A DNA stretch of 11,523 nucleotides from a bacterium. Lineage in GTDB: Bacteria; UBP13; UBA5359. The notes under the pieces were generated by a model, which was not told the DNA's origin, searched no databases, and was given only the letters and a program-made list of their open reading frames with translations. Where the stretch lies: positions 1-11,523 of the forward strand of contig JAQVUQ010000046.1 in NCBI GenBank assembly GCA_028699365.1, read 5' to 3'. Shown piece after piece: positions 5,673 to 11,523 of the stretch (position 1 is its first letter; every line of letters starts with the position of its first letter). The position numbers and the translations under genes were made by a program.

Positions 5673-7435
5673 TGATGAACGACAGGCACAAAGGCACAAA
5701 GGCCAGCCTTCGCCTGAAGGCTACGGCGCGGCAGGCACAGAGGCACAAAGAGTACGGGGCTGCTCTCCATAGCAGAAGTACAGCTACTGCTGCGGAGGAT
5801 GGGTCCGTTTATACAGCATTACGGACCTGGGGTGGTTCCGCAATCCGCAATCCGCAATCCGCATTCGTTCTATGGGCTGTCGTTCCGGTATTAGCGATCA
5901 TACTGCTTCTCAATCTGGGCGCTACTACTTTATTCGATATGGATGAACCCACTTACGCCCAGATAACAAGGGAGATGGTCAGAACGGGGGATTGGATAAC
6001 GCTCCACTTCAACGGGCTGCCATGGTTCGATAAGCCGCCCCTCTTCTTCTGGCTGGCAGGTACTTCATACAAGCTCTTCGGTTTCAATGAATTTGCCGTT
6101 CGTCTGCCGTCGGTTCTGGCTGCGTTGGGAACGCTGGTAACGACATATCTTATGGGCTGCGCTTATTTCGGCAGCCGCCGTCAGGGGCTGAAGGCCATGC
6201 TCGTCCTGGCCGGATGCCTGCAGTTCTATGCCATCGCCCGCATGGCGGTGGTGGATATGCTGCTGACGCTCTTTATCACGCTTGCAATCTACTCTTTCCT
6301 GTTATGGCTCCAGGGAAGACAAAACGCCATATTACTGGGTTACGCCGCCATGGCGCTGGCCACTCTGACCAAGGGACCGGTAGGCGCACTTATACCTGCA
6401 GCCGTAGTCTTTATCTACCTCTGCCTGAAGCGCCGGCCACTGGATATCTTTCGTCTGAAGCTCCTGCCCGGATTGTGTATCTATCTTCTCCTGGCCGCGC
6501 CGTGGTATCTGGCAGAGTATCATCTGTACGGCAAAGGCTTCACGGATGCCTTTTTCGGCTATCGTACATTCACCAGATATGTGCAGCCCCTGGAGCAGCA
6601 GAGCGGCCCCATATACTTCTACCTTGTTTTCCTGCTGATAGGTCTCTTTCCATGGTCTCTCTTTCTGCCTGGTGCCTTTAAAACTTTCATTAAATCTAAA
6701 AGGGATCCGCTTCCCCTTGTCTGGGCAGGCTTCGTTTTTCTCTTCTTTACCGGAGCCGCCACCAAGCTTCCCAATTATATGCTGCCGCTGTATCCGGCTC
6801 TGTCACTGATCATCGCCGGCATATGGCCGGAACGCAAACTACTGGATATCAAAGGACGGCGGCAGGCCTACGCCGGAGCTGCAGCCTTGATGCTGGCTTC
6901 CGCCCTGCTGATGTGGGGTATCATCCAGCTTGCTCATGCCAAGCTGGACCCGACAGTAGCTGCCAATCAGATCAAGCGGGTGCTGCCGGTACTGATGGTG
7001 TTACCGGCAGGCTTCGTCGTCTCCTGCTTTGCGGCTGCATTGAAGAGAGAGGGTTCAATCATCTACAAGGGAGTTGCCTTAACGGCATTGTCATTTGTAT
7101 TGCTGCTGGGACTACTGATCTTTCCGGCGCTGAATGTCACCAAGCCCCTTCCGGGCTTGGCCGTGCAGGCCTCTCATATGCTGCCGCCCGGGGCTCCGCT
7201 ATACAGCTACGGCTTGTACAACGCCAGTATAACCTACTATTCCGATCATAGTATGATCCGTCTGAATTCGACCGATGAATTGTCAGCAGTTCTGAAGCGG
7301 GAAGAGAGCATGTTGATGCTGGTTAAGCAGAAAAGTTACAGCAGGTTTCCAGAGCATATCAAGGATAGATTCAAAATCACGGCATCTAAAGGAAGTACGC
7401 TGTTACTTAAGAAATCAGAAGGCAGTCGCCCGTAA
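5672..7435 (+). CDS. GT39/ArnT-like membrane glycosyltransferase with repeat-derived N-terminus
   Basis: This 587-residue integral membrane protein has about 11-12 hydrophobic helices. In the first periplasmic loop are the family's acidic motif FDMDEPTYAQ (DMDE at 89-92) and WFDKPPLFFW (KPP at 121-123). RLPSVLAALGTL and MAVVDMLLTLFITLAIYSF follow. These mark the ArnT/PMT family, which transfers a sugar from a polyprenyl-phosphate donor to lipid A or proteins outside the inner membrane. The preceding GT2 gene could make that donor. The start at 5672 (ATG ATG) overlaps the GT2 stop as TGATG, with AGAAAGG upstream; an in-frame ATG at 5648 inside GT2 is less likely. Residues 3-64 or so come from the composite repeat and form a hydrophilic extension before helix 1 that relatives normally lack. 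Acceptor and sugar are unknown. Confidence 0.88.
   Translation: MMNDRHKGTKASLRLKATARQAQRHKEYGAALHSRSTATAAEDGSVYTALRTWGGSAIRNPQSAFVLWAVVPVLAIILLLNLGATTLFDMDEPTYAQITREMVRTGDWITLHFNGLPWFDKPPLFFWLAGTSYKLFGFNEFAVRLPSVLAALGTLVTTYLMGCAYFGSRRQGLKAMLVLAGCLQFYAIARMAVVDMLLTLFITLAIYSFLLWLQGRQNAILLGYAAMALATLTKGPVGALIPAAVVFIYLCLKRRPLDIFRLKLLPGLCIYLLLAAPWYLAEYHLYGKGFTDAFFGYRTFTRYVQPLEQQSGPIYFYLVFLLIGLFPWSLFLPGAFKTFIKSKRDPLPLVWAGFVFLFFTGAATKLPNYMLPLYPALSLIIAGIWPERKLLDIKGRRQAYAGAAALMLASALLMWGIIQLAHAKLDPTVAANQIKRVLPVLMVLPAGFVVSCFAAALKREGSIIYKGVALTALSFVLLLGLLIFPALNVTKPLPGLAVQASHMLPPGAPLYSYGLYNASITYYSDHSMIRLNSTDELSAVLKREESMLMLVKQKSYSRFPEHIKDRFKITASKGSTLLLKKSEGSRP
5684..5864 (+). repeat. Composite repeat, copy B (inside the GT39 gene)
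   Basis: The order is: two AGGCACAA units (5684-5699); a hairpin at 5705-5722 with 7-bp arms; two AGGCACAR units (5733-5748); an extra 45 nt absent from copy A; a stretch encoding SVYTALRT; and four 7-nt TCCGCAW units (5837-5864). It lies in inverted orientation to copy A, about 1.07 kb away. All of it is open in the GT39 frame. Confidence 0.9.
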
Positions 7436-7463
7436 CGCTTGAGCGCCAGCCGTTACCAGGCAT

Positions 7464-7487
7464 AAAAAAGGGCCTCGGCGAGGCCCC
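7464..7487 (-). terminator. Intrinsic terminator of the manB-aldo/keto reductase operon
   Basis: Read on the minus strand, a 7-bp GC-rich stem (GGGCCTC with GAGGCCC, 3-nt loop, 7470-7486) is followed directly by six T. It lies 26 nt after the aldo/keto reductase stop. On the plus strand the T-tract is missing, so it should not stop the GT39 transcript in the same way. Confidence 0.85.
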
Positions 7488-7512
7488 TGAGTTACTTAAG
7501 GGAAAGGTAAGA

Positions 7513-8631
7513 TTAGCCTTCCATGGCGGATGCCGTCTCCTTTAATTGCTTGATTATCGGTATATGTTGAGGGCATTTGGGTTCGCATTGTCCACATTCG
7601 ATGCAGGCCGATGCCCTTCTATCTTCCTCTTTCTCAGGCTTGTAGAGTTCGCCGTATCTTTCGGCAGCCAGATTTCGGAGGCCGTAGGCTCTATCCATAT
7701 TCATAGCCGCAAAATTTGCCGGTATATCGACGCCGTTAGGGCAAGGCATGCAGTAATTGCAACCGGTGCAGTAGAGATCGGATAACCGCTTCAGATCTTC
7801 CACCAATTCCGATACTCGTCCGTATTCCCCAACTGTCATCGGTTGCTCGCGTGAAGCTGCCGCGATATTCTCCTCCAGCATCTGCATGCTCCCCATCCCC
7901 GACAGAGCCAGGTCGACATCGGGATTGGATAGGACAAAGCGCATAGCCAATTCCGGCGTGCTCAATACGCCAGGCAATGCTCCCATAAGTTTTTCGGACG
8001 GATGTACAAGCCGTCCTCCGGCTACGGGCCCCATGACGACTATGCCTACACCTCTGGAGCGCGCGTAAGAGATGGCGTCTTCGTTGCTGCGATCCAGCAG
8101 ATTGTATTGAAGAGTTATCACCTCGAACTCCCCGGTATCGATAAGCTTTACCAGATTCTCCGGAGTATCGTGAAAAGAGATGCAGAAATGCTTGAAAAGG
8201 CCTTCGTCATATGCCCTGCGGGCAGCTTTGCCAAGACCGCCGGGAACATCATACTTCTCCGTATATATCTGCCAGTTCATACCATGAACCACACAGTAAC
8301 AATCGATATAATCGATACCCATCCTTGATAGCGACTGATCGAGCGTGCTTCTCCATATCTCGGGCGATGCATGATCCCAGACAGGGTTCTTGGTGGAAAT
8401 ATATACTCTGTCTCGCAGGCCTTGCAAGGCTTCACCCAGGACCGCCTCGCTCTGTCCGTTGCAATAGCCGACGGCTGTATCGAAATAATTCACCCCGATC
8501 TCGACCGCCCGCCTGAGCATCGGGACGGCCTCGTCTCTGTTTATATCGTTCCCGGACATGGGTAGACGCATCGTCCCGAACCCCAGCCTGGATACCTTTA
8601 TGCCTGTTCTACCAAGCTTGGTGTAGCGCAA
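7513..8631 (-). CDS. Aldo/keto reductase fused to a two-[4Fe-4S] ferredoxin domain
   Basis: This 372-residue protein has an aldo/keto reductase barrel covering roughly residues 1-280, with the catalytic set Asp51, Tyr56, Lys81 and His116. The C-terminal part carries two cysteine groups: C288, C291, C294, C297, and C343, C346, C349, C353 (CIECGQCEPKCP). Each fits one [4Fe-4S] cluster. Such proteins are common in anaerobes and could pass electrons between NAD(P)H and ferredoxin-like partners; the substrate is unknown. The start is a TTG at 8631, supported by AAGGAG 8 nt upstream and by MRYTKLGRTG, the usual family N-terminus. The gene lies 19 nt after manB, so the two are co-transcribed, and an intrinsic terminator follows. 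Confidence 0.93.
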   Translation of the reverse strand: MRYTKLGRTGIKVSRLGFGTMRLPMSGNDINRDEAVPMLRRAVEIGVNYFDTAVGYCNGQSEAVLGEALQGLRDRVYISTKNPVWDHASPEIWRSTLDQSLSRMGIDYIDCYCVVHGMNWQIYTEKYDVPGGLGKAARRAYDEGLFKHFCISFHDTPENLVKLIDTGEFEVITLQYNLLDRSNEDAISYARSRGVGIVVMGPVAGGRLVHPSEKLMGALPGVLSTPELAMRFVLSNPDVDLALSGMGSMQMLEENIAAASREQPMTVGEYGRVSELVEDLKRLSDLYCTGCNYCMPCPNGVDIPANFAAMNMDRAYGLRNLAAERYGELYKPEKEEDRRASACIECGQCEPKCPQHIPIIKQLKETASAMEG

Positions 8632-8639
8632 AATACCAG

Positions 8640-8645
8640 CTCCTT
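8640..8645 (-). promoter_or_regulatory. Ribosome binding site that fixes the TTG start of the aldo/keto reductase
   Basis: AAGGAG on the minus strand, 8 nt before the TTG at 8631, within the 19-nt gap after manB. It supports TTG as the genuine start. Confidence 0.8.
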
Positions 8646-8650
8646 ATTTA

Positions 8651-10009
8651 TTATTCTCCCCCCAAAAGTTCGAGAATCTCATCGGTTTTCTCCTTTAGCA
8701 ACTCCCGGTCGCCGCGCGTTTCCACGTTAAGCCGTACTACCGGTTCCGTATTGGACATGCGCAGATTGAAACGCCAGCAGTCGAACTCCAGACCGATGCC
8801 GTCCGTCCGGTCTATATGCAGGCTCCCCGGCCCGTATATTTCAAGAACTCTGTTTATGGCTGCGGCCGGATCAGCAATGCGCCTGTTTATCTCACCGCTT
8901 ACAGGATAGCGTTTCTCACGCTCGGCCACAAGCTCGGATAATTTTCGGCCGCTGCCGCTCATTATTTCCAGCACTATCAGCCAGGGGATCATGCCGCTGT
9001 CGCAGTAGGCGAAATCCTTGAAATAGTGGTGCGCCGACATTTCACCGCCGTAAACAGCGTCTTCCGCCCGCATACGCTCTTTCATGAATGCATGCCCGGT
9101 CTTGTTCTGTACGGGTATGCCTCCGGCCTCCCTGACGATCTCTATGGTATTCCAGGTCAATCGTGGATCGTGGATGATCCCGGCACCCGGATGACGTTTC
9201 AACATCTGAGAAGCCAGCAGACCCACCACATAATATCCTTCCAGAAAATCGCCGTTCTCATCAAAGAAGAAACAGCGATCGTAATCGCCGTCCCAGGCTA
9301 TGCCTATATCCGCTTTCTCCCGCCTGACCGTTTCCGCCGTGGTTTTGCGATTTTCCGTCAACAGCGGGTTGGGTACGCCGTTGGGGAAAGCTCCGTCAGG
9401 TGTAAAGAGGAGTTTGATGAACTCGCAGGGCAGGTATTTCTCCAGAGCGTCCATGACTATGCCGGCTCCGCCGTTGCCGGCATTGCAGACAACTTTGAAG
9501 GGTTTGATGTTGTCGACATCGATGAAGCTGAGCAGGCGCTGGATGTAGTCGGACATGATATCCACCTTCTCTACACGTCCCTCCGCTTGACCTGTCACCT
9601 CTTTGCCGGCAATCACCAACGCCTCGATCTCTTTGAGGCCGGAATCACCGCTTATGGGCTTGGACTGTTCTCTCACCAGCTTCATACCGTTATAATCGGC
9701 CGGGTTATGGCTGGCCGTGACCATAATCCCTCCGTCCAGCTTCAGATGGTCCGTGGCAAAGTATATCTGCTCCGTCCCGCAAAGCCCTATATCCACAACA
9801 TCGACTCCGGCCCTCACAAGTCCCCGGGTCAATGCCGCAGCCAATGCAGGGCTGGAGAGACGAATATCATACCCGACAGCCACTTTGCCGGGCTGCAGCA
9901 GAGAAGCATATGCCTGCCCGATACGGTAAGCCATCTCCTCGTTCAATTCGTCCGGCACCCTGCCGCGTATATCATATGCCTTGAATGACGCAATCTTTGT
10001 AGTGTTCAT
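8651..10009 (-). CDS. manB: Phosphomannomutase/phosphoglucomutase
   Basis: This 452-residue cytosolic alpha-D-phosphohexomutase interconverts hexose-6-phosphate and hexose-1-phosphate, feeding GDP-mannose or other nucleotide sugars. All four domain signatures are present: TASHNP at 98-103 with phospho-Ser100, metal loop DGDYDR at 240-245, sugar-binding GGEMSAHHYF at 321-330, and phosphate-binding RMSNTEP at 417-423. GGEMSAHHYF followed by DFAYCDSGMIPW closely resembles the E. coli ManB/CpsG segment, so phosphomannomutase is the better guess; dual use with glucose is possible. The ATG at 10009 follows GGGAGG. The gene heads a two-gene transcript with the aldo/keto reductase and could supply sugar phosphate for the nearby glycosyltransferases. 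Confidence 0.93.
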   Translation of the reverse strand: MNTTKIASFKAYDIRGRVPDELNEEMAYRIGQAYASLLQPGKVAVGYDIRLSSPALAAALTRGLVRAGVDVVDIGLCGTEQIYFATDHLKLDGGIMVTASHNPADYNGMKLVREQSKPISGDSGLKEIEALVIAGKEVTGQAEGRVEKVDIMSDYIQRLLSFIDVDNIKPFKVVCNAGNGGAGIVMDALEKYLPCEFIKLLFTPDGAFPNGVPNPLLTENRKTTAETVRREKADIGIAWDGDYDRCFFFDENGDFLEGYYVVGLLASQMLKRHPGAGIIHDPRLTWNTIEIVREAGGIPVQNKTGHAFMKERMRAEDAVYGGEMSAHHYFKDFAYCDSGMIPWLIVLEIMSGSGRKLSELVAEREKRYPVSGEINRRIADPAAAINRVLEIYGPGSLHIDRTDGIGLEFDCWRFNLRMSNTEPVVRLNVETRGDRELLKEKTDEILELLGGE

Positions 10010-10053
10010 CGTTTCCTCCCTCTGTTATCAGCTTTTTAGCACATTAGCTTCAT

Positions 10054-10320
10054 AGCCTTTTAGTAATACTCCGGCGGGCTGTTAACGCCTGGTGATTTCG
10101 TTCTGCTAAACTGCTAAACTGCTAAACTGCTAAAAGCTAAATAGCTTTATAGTAATATTCCGGCAGGCTATTAACGCCTGGTGATTTCGTTCTACTAAAC
10201 TGCTAAACTGCTAAAAGCTAAATAGCTTTATAGTAATATTCCAGCAGGCTATTAACGCCTGGTGATTTCGTTCTGCTAAACTGCTAAACTGCTAAACTGC
10301 TAAAAGCTAAATAGCTTTAT
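10054..10320. repeat. Nested tandem repeat, three units plus a fragment
   Basis: Three near-identical units of 89, 81 and 89 nt (10054-10142, 10143-10223, 10224-10312) are followed by the first 8 nt of a fourth. Each unit ends in a run of the 8-mer CTGCTAAA, in 4, 3 and 4 copies. The 8-nt length difference is exactly one copy. Each unit also holds CAGGC/GCCTG-type short arms, and the unit junctions hold the hairpin AAAGCT-AAAT-AGCTTT. No open frame of note crosses it. The flanks 10010-10053 and 10321-10388 show only degraded pieces of the same sequence and otherwise nothing I recognise. Confidence 0.95.
10146..10255 (-). promoter_or_regulatory. Duplicated promoter-like motif inside the repeat, facing manB
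   Basis: On the minus strand, TTAATA (4 of 6) and TATAAA (5 of 6) are spaced 17 nt apart in repeat unit 2 (10169-10174 and 10146-10151) and again in unit 3 (10250-10255 and 10227-10232). In unit 1 the -10 box is degraded. The motifs point toward manB about 140-220 nt away. Sequence match only. Confidence 0.3.
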
Positions 10321-10388
10321 ATGCAGCCTGTGGCCCAAGCTTATATATTACCTAATGCCCGCCATTAAAACAACCTGTCACATACAAA

Positions 10389-11523
10389 TCATACCTTGCA
10401 AGCAAATAGGTCGTGCGCCTGAGCCATAAACGCAGCCATTCTGGCATCTCTTCCGGCATCGACAAAGCCGTCGTAATCCAGGCTGAGAAACGGTATGCCG
10501 TCATGGCGACGACGCAGCTTGTGTCCGAGCGATGCAGCGATGTTCCCCGGCATGCAATTGAACGGTATCACGCTTATCACTCCGGCCAGGCCGCGCCGGG
10601 CGAAATCCTCTGCTTTTCCCATGCTGCAGATGGCTTCACCACCTATGGTCTTATGCAGATAATGGGAACCGTTGGCGATGACCTCCAGCGACGAAATATC
10701 ATCAAGACCTTCCATATACGGGAGAGTGGCCTGGAAGAGCTTGTGCTCATCTCTGGCTGCAATGCGCGCCAGCATGTTCTTGGATATGCCGCTCTTAAGA
10801 TCTTCCCATTTCCAGGTATCCCTGAACGCATCGAGATGAAGTATACCGCCGATCAGATTGGAATAGCCGAAAAATTCCGTAAGCGGTGCCAGCCAGGCTT
10901 CTCCTCCGGCTCTCTCTATCTTGCGTATGATATCCTGATTGGCACGGCTATGGATGCGAACGTAGAATTCCCCCACAACTCCTATCAACGGCCGCTCGTG
11001 ATGATCGCAAATAGAGACGAATTCATCCCTGGCTGAACGCAGAAGATCGGTCAGAAGATCCAGATGATTGCCGTTCAGCAACCGCATCCGGCCGGCCGCG
11101 CCGGATATGCGGCGACGCTGCCGCGGCAGTAAATCGCAGAGAGTCCTGACATAGCGTTCGAATACGGCATCCACCGTGCCCGCCTCGCGTTCATAGGGAC
11201 GGGCGTGGTGCAGCATCTTCTCCAGCATGTCATGCGTCACCAGTGCATCCCAGGCCAGTATTGACATATCGATACCGTAGCCGGCATCATAATTGTTATT
11301 GCCCAGCGTCACCATGTTGACTGATTCAAGTCCCAGCCTGGCCAGTATATCCTTCTGAAGCATATAATACATGCCGTAGCGGCAGGGACCTTCCGAAAAG
11401 CCCTGAAAGAAAGCATCCTTATGCGGATCGAAATCCGGTTGCATAGTTCTCTCGATTATATCCTGCGTCGTATAAAGCATGGGCACACAGACATCTTCGG
11501 AGATATGACGTCGTGCCAGATTC
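10389..11523 (-). CDS. Acyl-CoA dehydratase activase-type protein, C-terminal part (runs in from right edge)
   Basis: The frame is open to the window edge, giving 377 visible residues. A GTG at 11486 exists but is not the real start: the 12 residues before it (NLARRHISEDVC) carry a family-like segment ending in Cys12. Later features are GPCRYGMYYMLQ (Cys47), GVVGEFYVRIHSRANQDII, GGEAICSMGKA (Cys299) and IPFNCMPGNI (Cys323). These match the C-terminal, HgdB/BcrC-like region of large CoA-substrate-specific enzyme activases, usually fused behind ASKHA ATPase and DUF2229 domains in proteins of well over 1000 residues. The cysteines could bind an iron-sulfur cluster. Known relatives power radical dehydration of 2-hydroxyacyl-CoA; the substrate here is unknown. 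It is followed by the nested repeats, with no clear terminator. Confidence 0.82.
   Translation of the reverse strand, partial: NLARRHISEDVCVPMLYTTQDIIERTMQPDFDPHKDAFFQGFSEGPCRYGMYYMLQKDILARLGLESVNMVTLGNNNYDAGYGIDMSILAWDALVTHDMLEKMLHHARPYEREAGTVDAVFERYVRTLCDLLPRQRRRISGAAGRMRLLNGNHLDLLTDLLRSARDEFVSICDHHERPLIGVVGEFYVRIHSRANQDIIRKIERAGGEAWLAPLTEFFGYSNLIGGILHLDAFRDTWKWEDLKSGISKNMLARIAARDEHKLFQATLPYMEGLDDISSLEVIANGSHYLHKTIGGEAICSMGKAEDFARRGLAGVISVIPFNCMPGNIAASLGHKLRRRHDGIPFLSLDYDGFVDAGRDARMAAFMAQAHDLFACKV

Noticed and set aside
7432-7456. GTAACG/CGTTAC inverted repeat as a terminator for the GT39 gene
   Set aside because: It has only 6 bp with a 13-nt loop, and no T-tract follows on the plus strand.
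9026-9988. A 320-codon plus-strand open frame
   Set aside because: It is fully antisense to manB, whose motifs are all intact. It is a shadow frame.
10054-10320. CRISPR array
   Set aside because: The units are directly contiguous and nearly identical throughout, with no unique spacers and no cas genes.

Overview
The window suggests an anaerobic bacterium with an outer membrane, probably from the Terrabacteria side of the tree (Armatimonadota-, Negativicutes- or cyanobacteria-like). The phylum cannot be settled from this sequence alone. The evidence is a lipopolysaccharide-export block (lptA-lptB-lptF) followed by a DUF3084 protein and a YqgF/RuvX-like nuclease. Next to it is a secreted protein that begins with an SLH domain of the type used to tie the outer membrane to the wall. 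A 2-hydroxyacyl-CoA dehydratase activase-type protein and a two-[4Fe-4S] aldo/keto reductase point to anaerobic metabolism. No rRNA, tRNA, CRISPR array or transposase gene was seen.

Layout. 1-247 (-): start of an SLH-domain exported protein that runs off the left edge. 428-513: short GGGGTCAGGTGTT-type repeats lying over the 3' end of the nuclease gene. 465-4637 (-): a tightly packed operon, lptA > lptB > lptF > DUF3084 > ruvX-like, with overlaps of 1, 4 and 8 nt and one 16-nt gap. 4638-4928: divergent control region. 4929-7435 (+): a GT2 glycosyltransferase overlapping a GT39/ArnT-like membrane glycosyltransferase by 1 nt. 7464-7487: terminator for the opposing genes. 7513-10009 (-): phosphohexomutase (manB-like) then aldo/keto reductase. 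10010-10388: nested tandem repeats. 10389-11523 (-): C-terminal part of a large acyl-CoA dehydratase activase-type protein, entering from the right edge.

How the genes fit. LptA/B/F carry lipopolysaccharide from inner to outer membrane. The GT2/GT39 pair looks like a lipid-linked sugar maker plus a membrane transferase that could decorate lipid A or another surface polymer. The phosphohexomutase could supply sugar-1-phosphate. The SLH protein would act at the outer membrane-wall interface. This reads as an envelope-building region with two redox or metabolic genes at its right end.

The most unusual signal is a composite repeat (8-nt units, a 7-bp hairpin and 7-nt units) present twice in opposite orientation. 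One copy sits in the first codons of lptA and the other in the first codons of the GT39 gene. In both it lies between the start codon and the first hydrophobic segment and stays open in frame. Differences in 8-nt copy number (1+3 versus 2+2) cancel out, so the frame is kept.
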